From positions 591,859 through 655,858 of the forward strand of contig NZ_NCQY01000030.1 of NCBI RefSeq assembly GCF_002894645.1: a stretch of DNA of 64,000 bases, given 5' to 3'. The stretch comes from Salinibacter altiplanensis (lineage in GTDB: Bacteria; Bacteroidota; Rhodothermia; Rhodothermales; Salinibacteraceae). A model generated the notes under the pieces. That model was not told where the DNA came from and did not search any database. It saw nothing but the letters and a program-made list of their open reading frames with translations. The translations under genes and the position numbers were made by a program. Shown one piece after another: positions 25,711-34,438 of the stretch (within the stretch, counting starts at the first letter, position 1; every line of letters starts with the position of its first letter).

Positions 25711-26145
25711 CTACGGGGTGTGTTGGGTGTGCAGGTCGTACCGAAGGATCACGTCCATCGCCCGCGTGCCGCCGTCCATGTCGTACCCGTTGGGGCGCAC
25801 GTCTTGGGGCTCGGGGAAGTAGAGCAACGCGTGGTCCAAGCCGAGGGAGAGCTCCTGGCTCTCAAGACTCTCGTGGGCGCTTTCAGCGAGGTCGAATGCC
25901 GTGAGGGGCTCGGCATTGCCGTCTGGGGCTTCGGTGTGGCAGCGGAGCGCGATGATTGAGGTGCGGCCGTCTGTCGTTTTTGTGACCCGCCGGCTCGACG
26001 TCGGAATCTGGATTGCCACGTACTCGGTCGTCGCCTCTTTGGAACCGGCGTAGAAGACATCTACGGGGAGCTCCAGCCCGGCGCCGTCCTCGCCGGTGAG
26101 GCGCTCGTAGATGGCTGTGGTAAGCGGTCGAAGTGGGAGGCTCAT
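25711..26145 (-). CDS. Tail terminator / tail completion protein (DUF3168-like)
   Basis: 144 residues. The start MSLPLRPLTTAIYERLTGED with VDVFYAGSKEATTEYVAIQI, and the later strand TRAMDVILRYDLHT, match the compact alpha/beta pattern of tail-terminator proteins (gpU-like, DUF3168), which cap the tail tube and join it to the head. It lies between a gp10-like protein and the major tail protein, the standard location. There is a 14-bp gap after the gp10-like gene. Confidence 0.7.
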   Translation of the reverse strand: MSLPLRPLTTAIYERLTGEDGAGLELPVDVFYAGSKEATTEYVAIQIPTSSRRVTKTTDGRTSIIALRCHTEAPDGNAEPLTAFDLAESAHESLESQELSLGLDHALLYFPEPQDVRPNGYDMDGGTRAMDVILRYDLHTQHTP

Positions 26146-26159
26146 TCAAGGCGTACCGA

Positions 26160-26624
26160 TTACTGTGCGCGCTGAATCGCGTCTCCGATGCGTTTCGAGT
26201 AGGTCTGCTTCGCGGTCTGAGCCGCCTTCGTCAGGTAGAAGTTGCCCTCGATGTCCATGCGGCGCGTGTGAGCGGGGATCGTGACGGTCATCGGGTAGTT
26301 GCTTGAGTCGCCGAAGCCTTGCTTCATCGTCCGCTTGTGGGCATCCACTGAGACAGTGCCCGTGAACCCAAACTCCTGCACGGCGGCATACTCAGTGTTT
26401 GCAGTTACGCGTCCGGTCAGCTCGTCTGCATCTACGACCCGGGGAGATGGCTGAATCGACCCTTCCAGTTGGCCCGTCTCAAACGGCGCCATCTCCCGGG
26501 CCGCGTCCTGGATCTCCTCCATCACGGCCGTCATTTCGAGGGCGACCTCTACCCGCACGTCTCTCGCGTACGACCGCAGCGAGCGGCGCAGCGAGCGAAG
26601 TCCCTTCACGCGGAGGCGGGCCAT
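26160..26624 (-). CDS. HK97 gp10-like head-tail joining/tail component protein
   Basis: 154 residues. The pattern RVEVALEMTAVMEEIQDAAR then EMAPFETGQLEGSI and YAAVQEFGFTG is the hallmark of the HK97 gp10 family: a long helix, a ...P-TG-L--SI motif and a ...Y---vE-G... strand. The family acts at the head-tail or tail terminator interface. The gene order around it agrees. The N-terminus is rich in arginine (RVKGLRSLRRSLRSYARD), unusual in this acidic proteome. Confidence 0.8.
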   Translation of the reverse strand: MARLRVKGLRSLRRSLRSYARDVRVEVALEMTAVMEEIQDAAREMAPFETGQLEGSIQPSPRVVDADELTGRVTANTEYAAVQEFGFTGTVSVDAHKRTMKQGFGDSSNYPMTVTIPAHTRRMDIEGNFYLTKAAQTAKQTYSKRIGDAIQRAQ

Positions 26625-26642
26625 TGTAGAGGCGCCTTTCGG

Positions 26643-27005
26643 CTACCGATCTTTCGAAAGAACGAAGCTCTGGTCCAGCCGAGTCACCGACGCCACCGTC
26701 GCCGCGAAGGTCGTCCCGTCGGGGCGCGTCACGGTGGCCACGTCCGACGCCTGCAGATCGAAGGGCTCATCGTCGGGGATGAAGCCTGTCGCGTCGCCAA
26801 CGCGGACCACCTGCCCGCTTTGCCCACGCTTCTTGACGGCCTGCTCTTGGATCTCGGCCGGCCCGTCGTAGACCGTTGTCGCGGTGCCGCTCTCGCGGCC
26901 GAGGCCGTCGCGATCGGGCGGGCGGGTGACCTCAATGTGATGGGCGAAAAAGTCCATCTGCTCAGCGGGTGCTTTATACCCCAGGGCTGTAGGGCGTGCG
27001 GTCAT
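26643..27005 (-). CDS. Head-closure (stopper)-like protein
   Basis: 120 residues from the ATG at 27005. Longer frames start at 27053, and an internal ATG at 26957 (MDFFAHHIEVTRPPDRDGLG) is also plausible. The beta-rich sequence with VYDGPAEIQEQAVKKRG and VTRPDGTTFAATVASVTRLD resembles head-closure proteins of the SPP1 gp16/HK97 gp9 type, which plug the portal and connector. It overlaps the upstream connector gene by 32 bp if the 27005 start is used. Confidence 0.55.
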   Translation of the reverse strand: MTARPTALGYKAPAEQMDFFAHHIEVTRPPDRDGLGRESGTATTVYDGPAEIQEQAVKKRGQSGQVVRVGDATGFIPDDEPFDLQASDVATVTRPDGTTFAATVASVTRLDQSFVLSKDR

Positions 27006-27408
27006 CGTAAGGGCGCAGCGGGGCGTACACGCTGTGGGGCAGGGCATCGGCATCCTTGTCGTAGGTCACCGACCGAGAGCCGACACTCTTGCTCCGGACG
27101 TCTCCGCCTGGGGACTCGACCCAGCGGGTCACGATGCGGGCGATGCAGTCGCGGAGCCGCTCGACCAGGTCACCCGGCATTGCGCCGATGTCCGGCGTGC
27201 CGTCGGCTGTCTCCTCCCAACCCACCAGCTGCACCGTCACCTCCTGTGTGGTCTCCCGCAGGGCGTGGGCGGACCCACGCTCCCGTTCCCGGTAGCGACC
27301 GATCACCTTCTGCTCGGCCCGGTCGACCGTTCGCTCGAGGCCTGCCTCCGACTGGACATCGTCATCCAGCCACTCATCGAACGTGTCACTCGTGAGGATG
27401 TCGGGCAT
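26974..27408 (-). CDS. Head-tail connector (adaptor)-like protein
   Basis: 144 residues, mainly helical at the start (DTFDEWLDDDVQSEAGLERT, then VDRAEQKVIGRYRERERG). Position after the coat gene and before the head-closure gene suggests the gp6/gp15-like adaptor that docks onto the portal ring. The start ATG overlaps the stop of the upstream small gene by one base (TGATG), so translation is probably coupled. Confidence 0.55.
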   Translation of the reverse strand: MPDILTSDTFDEWLDDDVQSEAGLERTVDRAEQKVIGRYRERERGSAHALRETTQEVTVQLVGWEETADGTPDIGAMPGDLVERLRDCIARIVTRWVESPGGDVRSKSVGSRSVTYDKDADALPHSVYAPLRPYDDRTPYSPGV

Positions 27409-27662
27409 CAGGTCGCGCTTTTGACGTCAGCTTTGGTGATGCGGCCGTCCTTGCCGCTGCCCTCGATGGACGTGAGGTCAACGTCCTCCTCACCGGCGAG
27501 GGCGCGGGCCCCGTCGGTCGCATCGACCTCAGTGGAGGATGAGCCTCCGTCAGGGTCGTACCGCTCGTGCTTTTCGGGGTCGAACTCCTCGGCCGGGATG
27601 CGGACGAACTCCGTTGAGAAGTCCGCGTCGGGGACGATTTTGATCGTGTCGCGTCGAGCCAT
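27408..27662 (-). CDS. Small head-region protein with E3-binding (PSBD)-like C-terminus
   Basis: 84 residues from the ATG at 27662 (MARRDTIKIVPDADFSTEFV). The end, EEDVDLTSIEGSGKDGRITK followed by ADV, is the signature of the peripheral-subunit-binding (E3-binding) mini-domain known from 2-oxoacid dehydrogenase E2 proteins. The same mini-domain turns up as a small binding module in some phage head genes. The N-terminal half is a short beta segment (FVRIPAEEFDPEKHERYDPD). It sits between the coat protein and connector genes, where small decoration or linker proteins are common. Role unproven. Confidence 0.55.
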   Translation of the reverse strand: MARRDTIKIVPDADFSTEFVRIPAEEFDPEKHERYDPDGGSSSTEVDATDGARALAGEEDVDLTSIEGSGKDGRITKADVKSAT

Positions 27663-27737
27663 AACTGCAATGAGCAAAATGGGAAAGAAGCCCGGCGAAG
27701 CCCGCCGGGCACGAGAGCCCCCCCCATTGGGGAGGCG

Positions 27738-28931
27738 TTATCCGAGCAGCAGGGCCATGAACTCCTCTTTCGTGACCGCCTGCCCCCAGGCGAGCCCGAT
27801 CTCCCAGTGGCGCTGGTGGTACCCGTCGTACTGGGCGACGTCGAACGTGAGGCCGGTCTGTGGGTCAGTCACTTGGGTCCGGTCGGTCGCCATGTCTCCA
27901 CCGTCCGGCAGCGCCGGCGCACGGGTCGCGAGTTGGATCGCGCTCTGGTGAAAGGCCGCGTTGGCCGTGTAGTTGCTCTCGGCCGACACGCTGTCTCCGT
28001 CGGTGGTGGCCACGCGGAGGCCCGGCTCCCGGATCGGAATGGTCGTCGAGGCCACGCCGGCCCCGGCCGAGGTGTCCGCGGCAACCACGTAGAGGTTGTC
28101 GTCGCCGGCAAAGGAGATCACGTCACCCTCGTTCAGCGAGATGTCGCCGGTCGAGCCGGCCGTCTCTACGTCGACCTGGGTGGTGCCCGCCCCGTTCGCA
28201 TTGGCCGTGACGTCGGTGAGGGAGCCGTGCGAGTGGGACTGAACCTGCGCGGAGTTGCGTAGCGTCATGTCGTGTACCTCCCCGAACTCGCCGCTGCGAA
28301 GCGCCTCGTCGGTGCCAGCTTCGTTGGCCCGCTGCAGGATGCCGGTCTGCACGCCCCTCAGGTTCTTCCAGGCCGCCGAGCCGGCGACCAGTTGCCGGTC
28401 GATCGACGGCGCCCCGAGGTCGTCGAGAATCTCCTCCACGCCTGCAAAGTCCGAGAAATCGTCCTTCGTGCCGAAGGGCGTGGTGCCGGGCGCCCCGTAC
28501 GCCTGAGCCGCTCCGGTGTAGAGGCCGGCCAGGTCGGTCTCCACCTCGTTTACCAGCGTGCGCATCGCCTGCACGATGCGGTTCTGCCGGATCTCCACGT
28601 AGTTGTTGTCCGCACCCGTGGTGTCGGAGTTCTGCAAAGACCGGATCTCTTCCCCGGTGAACTGGATCTCCACCGCCCGGCTCTTTGAGATGGTGATCTT
28701 GCGGGTGTTCACCGCAGTGCCGCCGCTGTCCGGGGGCACGTTGGACGGGGTGATGTCCTTGGCCGTCTCGCCAGTGGTAACCGGCACGCTAACGGTGTCG
28801 CCCTTGCCGGCCCGCTCGGCGCGAGAGTCGCGACTGACGGCCGGAATGAAGCCGGTAAGCTCCCGCCGCACGCGGTCGATTGCCGCGTAGAGGTCGGGAA
28901 TCAGGTTGTTGAGTGTGTTTTGGTCCGCCAT
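27738..28931 (-). CDS. Major capsid protein, P22 gp5-like HK97 fold
   Basis: 397 residues. The opening NTLNNLIPDLYAAIDRVRRE and LTGFIPAVSRDSRAERAGKG, followed by a VSVPVTTGETAKDITPS strand, matches the P22 coat-protein family. The insertion-like beta-rich region (DVETAGSTGDISLNEGDVIS) is consistent with the extra I-domain or with an accessory surface domain. It forms the icosahedral shell with the upstream scaffold gene. Position between scaffold and connectors is canonical. It is 28 bp after the scaffold stop. Confidence 0.85.
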   Translation of the reverse strand: MADQNTLNNLIPDLYAAIDRVRRELTGFIPAVSRDSRAERAGKGDTVSVPVTTGETAKDITPSNVPPDSGGTAVNTRKITISKSRAVEIQFTGEEIRSLQNSDTTGADNNYVEIRQNRIVQAMRTLVNEVETDLAGLYTGAAQAYGAPGTTPFGTKDDFSDFAGVEEILDDLGAPSIDRQLVAGSAAWKNLRGVQTGILQRANEAGTDEALRSGEFGEVHDMTLRNSAQVQSHSHGSLTDVTANANGAGTTQVDVETAGSTGDISLNEGDVISFAGDDNLYVVAADTSAGAGVASTTIPIREPGLRVATTDGDSVSAESNYTANAAFHQSAIQLATRAPALPDGGDMATDRTQVTDPQTGLTFDVAQYDGYHQRHWEIGLAWGQAVTKEEFMALLLG

Positions 28932-28959
28932 GAGTCTTGTAGCTCAGTGATGAAGGAGG

Positions 28960-29661
28960 TTACTCGCTTACGACCTGCCCCCCCTCATCCACGAAGGACT
29001 TCTGCTTCTCCGGCGACATCGACTCGAACTCTTCCCGGGGCATCGTCTCCTGGGAGCCGCCCTCGTCGGTCGGCGTCGAGCTGGGGCCCTCCTGCATCGA
29101 GGACTCTCGAAACATCGACGGCCGCTCCTCCCGGGTCTCCTCCACGAAGTCGCTCGGCCGCACCGGCTCGCCGCCCTCGAATTGGACCTCGCCCTCGTCG
29201 TTAGTCGCGACCCAGCCGTACTCGTCGTCGTAGGTGAAGGTGCTTTTGGCGTAGGACATGAAGACGTCCTGCATGTCCTCCTTGACGCCGTCAGCACTGG
29301 AGAGCAGCTCGTTCTCCAGCTCGGTCTTTCTGGCGCTGTCGATGCGCTCGCGAAGCCGCTCGGCCTCCTCGGCCTCCGACTCGAGCTCGGAGATGCGCTG
29401 CCGCATCTCCTGCACCTCGTCGTCCGAGGGGGCGCCTTTCGGCCGGCCGTCCTCCCGGAGCTCGACCCCGAAGGTCTCCTGCATCGCCTCCTGCAGAAAC
29501 TCCTCGTCGGAGCGGAGGTCTTGGCGCACGTTGCTCCGCTCGCGATTCAGGCGCGTCTGGACGATGTTGTCGACCTCCTCCTGCCTGAGCAGGTCGTCGC
29601 GCTCTTCTGCGCCGTCCGGCAGGTCGACGTCCGCGTCGTCGGGGATCTCGTAGATCGGCAT
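28960..29661 (-). CDS. Capsid scaffolding protein
   Basis: 233 residues from the ATG at 29661; the frame upstream to 29940 is non-coding. Extremely acidic and mostly helical (QRISELESEAEEAERLRERI), with a low-complexity C-terminal tail containing SPEKQKSFVDEGGQVVSE. Position immediately before the coat gene, length and charge pattern are typical of a scaffold that directs procapsid assembly and then exits. No protease is encoded nearby, so it probably leaves intact as in P22. Copy B of the late 15-bp motif lies 151 bp upstream. Confidence 0.75.
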   Translation of the reverse strand: MPIYEIPDDADVDLPDGAEERDDLLRQEEVDNIVQTRLNRERSNVRQDLRSDEEFLQEAMQETFGVELREDGRPKGAPSDDEVQEMRQRISELESEAEEAERLRERIDSARKTELENELLSSADGVKEDMQDVFMSYAKSTFTYDDEYGWVATNDEGEVQFEGGEPVRPSDFVEETREERPSMFRESSMQEGPSSTPTDEGGSQETMPREEFESMSPEKQKSFVDEGGQVVSE

Positions 29662-29811
29662 GAATAAAAAGGGGACAGTAAGTCCGGGGAGCTTGTGTGG
29701 GCGCGGGCCGTCCGCGCTGTGCCGCCGTTCGGCGTTTGCCTCGTGGCGTACCCGCCCGCAGTTCACCGCCCGCGGGAGGCGTAGAAACGGCTTTAGAATC
29801 GCCGTTCGCCT

Positions 29812-29826
29812 ACTACGGGGGGTTAC
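29812..29826 (-). promoter_or_regulatory. Late 15-bp motif, copy B (upstream of scaffold/coat)
   Basis: Minus strand GTAACCCCCCGTAGT, identical in all 15 bases to the copy at 34424-34438. It lies in the 202-bp gap between the MuF-like gene and the scaffold gene, 151 bp before the scaffold ATG. Matches continue past the core: both copies have CGAA three bases later followed by a GGC. Candidate late promoter element. Confidence 0.65.
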
Positions 29827-29863
29827 CGGCCGGAAGGGGGTACTCGGGCCGCCCGGACTTTCC

Positions 29864-30994
29864 CTACTGCATAATGTCTCGGCCGGCCTCAAAGGCCGTG
29901 GAGAGGTGTTCGTTAAGGGCTTCGGCCTGCCGCTGGGCATACGTTTCAGTGACCGTGCGATCCCCCTCTATCTCCCGCAGGGCGTCTTCCACGGTCGTCT
30001 CCGAGAGCTCCCGCTCCTCGGGCAGGGCCCGGTTGGGCGTGCCATACTCCTCCGGCGGCTTCAGCACGGTCTCGACCCTACACTGGCAATGCGGGTGCAC
30101 CAGAGCCGGCACGCCGGCCGGGTGGTACAGCCCTTCCCCGTAGCCGAAGAGGTCCGCCTGCTCGAGGAAGTCGCACACGTCGGGCACGTAGCGCTTCTCG
30201 TGCGTGTGCAGCTGTGAGGTGCGCCACCGCAGGAGGTCCACCACAGGGCTCTGGATGGCGCTTACGACATCGGCCTCGTGGTAGTGGCTGTTCGTCTCGG
30301 AGACCGCGATGCGGCGCGCCTCGTACTCGACGCGCTGGGCCTGCTGCAGAGCGTCTTCGTCGAGGGCGACCGGGTCGGCCTCCGGGTCGATGTCGACATC
30401 GGTTCCCCGTCCCATCTGCTTCAGGGTGTTCTGCAGGTCTGGGTTGCCCCGGGCCAAGACGCGAGCGATGTCCTCCGCGACCATCTCGTTGTCGACGCCT
30501 TGATCCACGATCCGGCCGAGCTGCTCGTCGATGTCATCCGCGGCGCCCTGCACGCTGCGGTTCACGAGCGTCGCCATCGTGTCTGTGGTATCTACCGCGC
30601 GCCGGGCCGCCTGCACCTCCAGCACCTGATCCGGGACATCGGTGAACGTCTCCCCGACAGCGATGCTGCCGGCCTGACCGGCCTCCTCAAGTGCGGCCGT
30701 GAGCCCGGCCGTGTGGCCCTGCACCGCGAGCTGCATGGCGTCGCGGCGCCCCTGCTCGAGGACGACGACCGCCTGGTCGCGGTACGACTGCAGGGCCCGG
30801 TCGAGGCTCTGGCGGAGGTTCTCCAATCGCTCCGGCGTCAGGCGCCCCGCCTCCGCTTCACTTGTGAGACGGATGAGGCTCTCGGCCAGAGCCTCCCGGA
30901 TGCGCTGCACGACCTCGGCGGTGAGGCCGCCCTGGATGAGGCGGGCCCGTGCCTCCGATACCGCCTCGTTGTACGTGCGCTGAGGGTTAGGCAT
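29864..30994 (-). CDS. Minor head protein, MuF-like
   Basis: 376 residues. A long helical N-terminal part (VVQRIREALAESLIRLTSEA) leads to the MuF-type C-terminal core RIAVSETNSHYHEADVVSAI, then LLRWRTSQLHTHEKR and the final HCQCR (ALVHPHCQCRVET). MuF-like proteins associate with the portal inside the capsid and may be ejected. The start overlaps the portal stop by one base (TAATG), so the two are translationally coupled. There is no extra toxin domain at the C-terminus. Confidence 0.8.
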   Translation of the reverse strand: MPNPQRTYNEAVSEARARLIQGGLTAEVVQRIREALAESLIRLTSEAEAGRLTPERLENLRQSLDRALQSYRDQAVVVLEQGRRDAMQLAVQGHTAGLTAALEEAGQAGSIAVGETFTDVPDQVLEVQAARRAVDTTDTMATLVNRSVQGAADDIDEQLGRIVDQGVDNEMVAEDIARVLARGNPDLQNTLKQMGRGTDVDIDPEADPVALDEDALQQAQRVEYEARRIAVSETNSHYHEADVVSAIQSPVVDLLRWRTSQLHTHEKRYVPDVCDFLEQADLFGYGEGLYHPAGVPALVHPHCQCRVETVLKPPEEYGTPNRALPEERELSETTVEDALREIEGDRTVTETYAQRQAEALNEHLSTAFEAGRDIMQ

Positions 30995-32385
30995 TACTGA
31001 AGAAACTGACCTGTGGTCGAGCTTGCTTGCGCGCTTCGGTCGAGCGCCGAGCGCACCTCCTCCTCAAGAGCGTCCTCCCCCGGCTCGTATCCCTCTTCCC
31101 GGAAGACGTCCATGAGGACCTCGGTGGCCGTCTCCTCGTCGGCCGGGAGCTGGGACCCGAAGATGCGGCGGGCCAGATCGTCTTCGCTGGGCCCGACCAC
31201 GTCGCTGTAGTCGGTCGGCCACTCGACGCTGACGCCCGGCGGAGAGGGCTGGGGGCCGGCATACTCCCTGAAGTTTTCCGCCTGGGCCTTGAGCCGGAGG
31301 ATACGCTGCTCCGCGTCGGCCATCGTCTCAGCGAGGACGCTAAGAGCAGAGGCTGCCCCGCCCTGGTGTTTGATCTGCGCCTCCGTCGCCGATCCAGAGG
31401 TCCGGGCCCCTTCCTCGAGCTCGTTGTACGCGATCCGGTTGAGCTCCTTTTTCTTCCCCTTCAGAACGCTGCTCCCCGCCTCCACGCCGGCGGTGGGCAT
31501 CTCCAGGCCCTGGTGGGGCCCGTAGTCCGAGTCGTACGGCACGACCTTCAGCCCGCTTTTGAGGCGGTGCTCGATCTCATCGGCTAAGCTCTCGTTGTCT
31601 CCGACGCCCAGCTGGATGAGCCCGTTCATTGCGGCGGAGAGGGCAAAGTCCCGGCGGCTGGTCATGCGGAAGATCGACCGGTGCTTCTTCGCGATCTGGA
31701 GGCCGACCTGCGCTTCCCACGACATCTCTACGCGAAGGACCGGCGCCGTCGGCCGGCCCTCATCATCTACGAAAAACGGCGCCTCCCCACCGGGCCGGGC
31801 GTCCCCCGCCCACGTGCCCGAACCGATCAGCTCCGCCTCGTCCTCGTTGCTGACGCTTTTTCGGTACACCTCGAAGCCGCTCGGCATGTAGCGGGTCCAC
31901 GTCCGCACCCGCGTACCGTCTTCCATCACTGAACTCGCCTCCACGCGGCTTCCCTGGATGGTCGCCTCCTGGCCAGTCCAGTGCGGCCTCGTAAGGGGCG
32001 TCTGGACGTGCAGGCCCGTCGCGGGGTTGAGCACCACGACCGCCTCGTTGTGGCTGAGAAGCGTCTGCGCGAGCCTGAGGAGAAGCACCCGGTAGTCCTC
32101 GCCCTTGGGGCCGGCCTGCTCGAGGCTGCCCTCCTCGATCGGGCCCTCATCCCGCTGCACGTCGCCGGCCCGCTCGAACAGCATCCCCGCCAGGCGCCCC
32201 AGCAGAAAGCGGGTCCGGGGCGTGAAGTCCGCATCCTTCTGCCGCTGGTCGAAGTGGTCCCGGTGCTCGAAGTAGCGCTGGATGAGCTCGGCCGCGACCT
32301 TTTCCCCAGTCATCATCCGGCGGACCGTCGTCCAGTCCTTCTTGTGATCGTCGAAATGGGGGTGCGTAGCCTGGTGGATCGGCAT
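30994..32385 (-). CDS. Portal protein (DUF4055-like)
   Basis: 463 residues from the ATG at 32385; the frame further up is non-coding. Features include TRFLLGRLAGMLFERAGDVQ, the long stem-type helix MSWEAQVGLQIAKKHRSIFR and the crown-side helix AAMNGLIQLGVGDNESLADE followed by IAYNELEEGARTSGSATEAQ. These fit the DUF4055 portal group. Twelve copies would form the DNA gateway at the capsid vertex. It lies between terL and the MuF-like gene, the usual order. Overlap with the next gene is one base. Confidence 0.8.
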   Translation of the reverse strand: MPIHQATHPHFDDHKKDWTTVRRMMTGEKVAAELIQRYFEHRDHFDQRQKDADFTPRTRFLLGRLAGMLFERAGDVQRDEGPIEEGSLEQAGPKGEDYRVLLLRLAQTLLSHNEAVVVLNPATGLHVQTPLTRPHWTGQEATIQGSRVEASSVMEDGTRVRTWTRYMPSGFEVYRKSVSNEDEAELIGSGTWAGDARPGGEAPFFVDDEGRPTAPVLRVEMSWEAQVGLQIAKKHRSIFRMTSRRDFALSAAMNGLIQLGVGDNESLADEIEHRLKSGLKVVPYDSDYGPHQGLEMPTAGVEAGSSVLKGKKKELNRIAYNELEEGARTSGSATEAQIKHQGGAASALSVLAETMADAEQRILRLKAQAENFREYAGPQPSPPGVSVEWPTDYSDVVGPSEDDLARRIFGSQLPADEETATEVLMDVFREEGYEPGEDALEEEVRSALDRSAQASSTTGQFLQ

Positions 32386-32422
32386 GGTGAGCTGTCGCTT
32401 ATGGGGGGATGTCGCGTGCAGG

Positions 32423-33763
32423 TCAGTTGGCAGAAAGAATGGAGCCGAAGGCCTCTTCCGTCCGGTCCGGTTCGTGCAGCGTCGTGAAGAGGCCGTAGCG
32501 GTCCCGGTCGCAGGTGTGGTCGCGCTCCTTGAGGGGCTTGTCCTCGCCCCGCTTTTGGGCCTTCTCATCCCACACGTAGGAGCTGTATTCCTTCGGCGTC
32601 TCCTCGCAGTCTGGGTCGAAGGTGAGCCGGGGCCAGCCGTCGGCCGCCGCCTCCCCATCGAGCATCGAGCTCACGAACCGGATGCCGTCGATGACGTCGT
32701 TCTCCGCTTCTGCGACGTCGAAGCCCCGCTCCTCGAGCTCGGTGATGAACGACTGGGCCGAGGGGTCGCAGTAGATCGTCGGGTCGATGCTTCGGTCCCC
32801 GACGCGGGCCGGCAGCCAGTCGATGAGGTCCTGCGCATGCTGAGCGTCGGTCTTCTGGCCCTCCTTGCGGCCGTCGTGGTAGTGCTCCCGGAAGGCGTGC
32901 GCGAAGCCCCGTTCCCGGCCGTCTGCGCACTCCTCGTGCCAGAGGCCCTTCAGGCTGAACGTCGTCGGGTTGGACGTGCCGTAGTCGCAGTCGACGATGT
33001 AGCGATTGACCTGGCGTCGGCGGCCGTCAGGCAACTCCCGGACGTGGGTCTCCCGAGAGAAGATCTGGTAGATGGCGCCAGCCGCTAGGACCCAGAGCCC
33101 CAATATGTAGCGCTTGTACCACATCCCTGTGTACTCGGCCTTCAGCGCCTCGACGTAGCTCGGGTCGAGGAAAATGTTGTCCTCGAGCCGAAACCGCCAC
33201 TGGCGGAGGTTCAGCTCTTCCTCCCGGTCGAGGTACTTCTCCTTCAGCCAGTGGTAGGGCCCGGCCGGGTTCGTCGTCCCGAAGAGCTTCGCCCCTGGGA
33301 CCGACAGCCGGGCCAGCGTCTGGTTGAAGAAGTTCTCGGGGAAGAGGGTGATTTCGTTGAAGACGGCCCCCCGGAGCGTCATTCCGGTGACCTTCTCGAC
33401 GGCCCCCTCGTCGTTTGCGCCCTCGAGCTCGACCCGCTCCCCGGCGATCGTCCCTTCCTTCTGGTGCAGGCTCCACTCGACGAGGGCAGGCCCAAACCAC
33501 CGCTGCATCGGCCGGAGGACGTTCCGCTCGAGGCTCTTGAGCGTCTTGCCGGCCATGAGGTACTCGCCCCCCTTCGGCTCGGTCGTGGCCACAAACTCGA
33601 ACCACCGCAGAAACTCGAGGCCGACGCTTTTTCCGGAGCGCACTGGGCCCCAGGCGATGTTCGTCCGGGCCGTGCTTTGCGCAAACGCCCGCTTTTGCTG
33701 GGGGCTCACGAGCGGGTCGGAGGCCCCGACGTCCGTGCCGAGATGTACGGCGTCACTGCTCAT
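32423..33763 (-). CDS. Terminase large subunit (DNA packaging ATPase/nuclease)
   Basis: 446 residues. The ATPase domain has Walker A GPVRSGKS at 39-46 and a hydrophobic Walker B-type strand ending FNEITLF. The C-terminal RNase-H-like nuclease begins with the acidic YIVDCDYGTSNPT. It pumps DNA into the procapsid through the portal and cuts the concatemer. Its start overlaps the small-subunit stop by 4 bp (33760-33763). Whether packaging is headful (pac) or cohesive-end (cos) cannot be read directly from the sequence. Confidence 0.9.
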   Translation of the reverse strand: MSSDAVHLGTDVGASDPLVSPQQKRAFAQSTARTNIAWGPVRSGKSVGLEFLRWFEFVATTEPKGGEYLMAGKTLKSLERNVLRPMQRWFGPALVEWSLHQKEGTIAGERVELEGANDEGAVEKVTGMTLRGAVFNEITLFPENFFNQTLARLSVPGAKLFGTTNPAGPYHWLKEKYLDREEELNLRQWRFRLEDNIFLDPSYVEALKAEYTGMWYKRYILGLWVLAAGAIYQIFSRETHVRELPDGRRRQVNRYIVDCDYGTSNPTTFSLKGLWHEECADGRERGFAHAFREHYHDGRKEGQKTDAQHAQDLIDWLPARVGDRSIDPTIYCDPSAQSFITELEERGFDVAEAENDVIDGIRFVSSMLDGEAAADGWPRLTFDPDCEETPKEYSSYVWDEKAQKRGEDKPLKERDHTCDRDRYGLFTTLHEPDRTEEAFGSILSAN

Positions 33764-34377
33764 CCGCTTTCAGGGGACTGGTAGTCTCCAGCGTCGTCTC
33801 GCATCGAGGACATCCGGCCGAGCAGCTCGTCGAGCTTCTCGGAGTTGTCGGCCGGCTGGTCCTTCAGGATGCGGTACTTCTCCCGGATCAGCTTCCGGTG
33901 TTCGGCCTGGACCCGGGTGAGGGCCTTCTCGATCCTCTGGATGCGCTCGATCGTGGCGGTGTGCTGCTCTCTTTCGGTGTCGACCTGCACTGAGGCCCCG
34001 GCCGAGGGAGCGGCCCCCTCCTCCGTCTCACGGGCCGTGAGGGTGAGCTCTTGGCGCTTGATCCGCTGGATGCGCTTCAGCATTCGGCGCTCCCGGATGT
34101 TGATCAGGCGGATCTGCTCGTCGAGCTGGGCGAGCTGGTCGGCGTCGACGGCGTGCCAGAGCTCCTGCTCCTTCTCGCCTAACGTGTCGTAGAAGATCGA
34201 CTCGTGCTCTCCGGTCGTCACCGCGTTTTTGTTGCCCTCCGGGGCCCCCGCACCTTCTGTCGCTCCGCCGTGGTGCTTGCACCGCCCCTCCCCTTTGTGA
34301 TCGGTGCCCCAGCCGGCCGGGAGCCCGCAGGGGGCGCCGTCTCGATTCTCGGCACCACAGCGGGGCACGTCCGGCAT
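33760..34377 (-). CDS. Terminase small subunit-like protein
   Basis: 205 residues. The N-terminus has RCGAENRDGAPCGLPAGWGT followed by GRCKHHGG and GAPEGNKNA. This Cys/His-rich start with the HGG-GAPEGN-NA motif is common in small terminase proteins, which recognise the packaging site on DNA. A long charged coiled coil follows (QIRLINIRERRMLKRIQRIK onward). Position just before terL with a 4-bp overlap supports the role. Copy A of the late motif is 47 bp upstream. Confidence 0.75.
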   Translation of the reverse strand: MPDVPRCGAENRDGAPCGLPAGWGTDHKGEGRCKHHGGATEGAGAPEGNKNAVTTGEHESIFYDTLGEKEQELWHAVDADQLAQLDEQIRLINIRERRMLKRIQRIKRQELTLTARETEEGAAPSAGASVQVDTEREQHTATIERIQRIEKALTRVQAEHRKLIREKYRILKDQPADNSEKLDELLGRMSSMRDDAGDYQSPESG

Positions 34378-34423
34378 TGGTCATGGGCATTGTTTTCGGT
34401 TCTGCTGCGGCGGCCTTTCGGAG

Positions 34424-34438
34424 ACTACGGGGGGTTAC
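34424..34438 (-). promoter_or_regulatory. Late 15-bp motif, copy A (upstream of terminase)
   Basis: Minus strand GTAACCCCCCGTAGT, identical to copy B. It begins at the TAA stop codon of the sigma-2-like gene and ends 47 bp before the terminase small-subunit ATG, so the packaging genes probably have a promoter of their own here. Confidence 0.65.
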
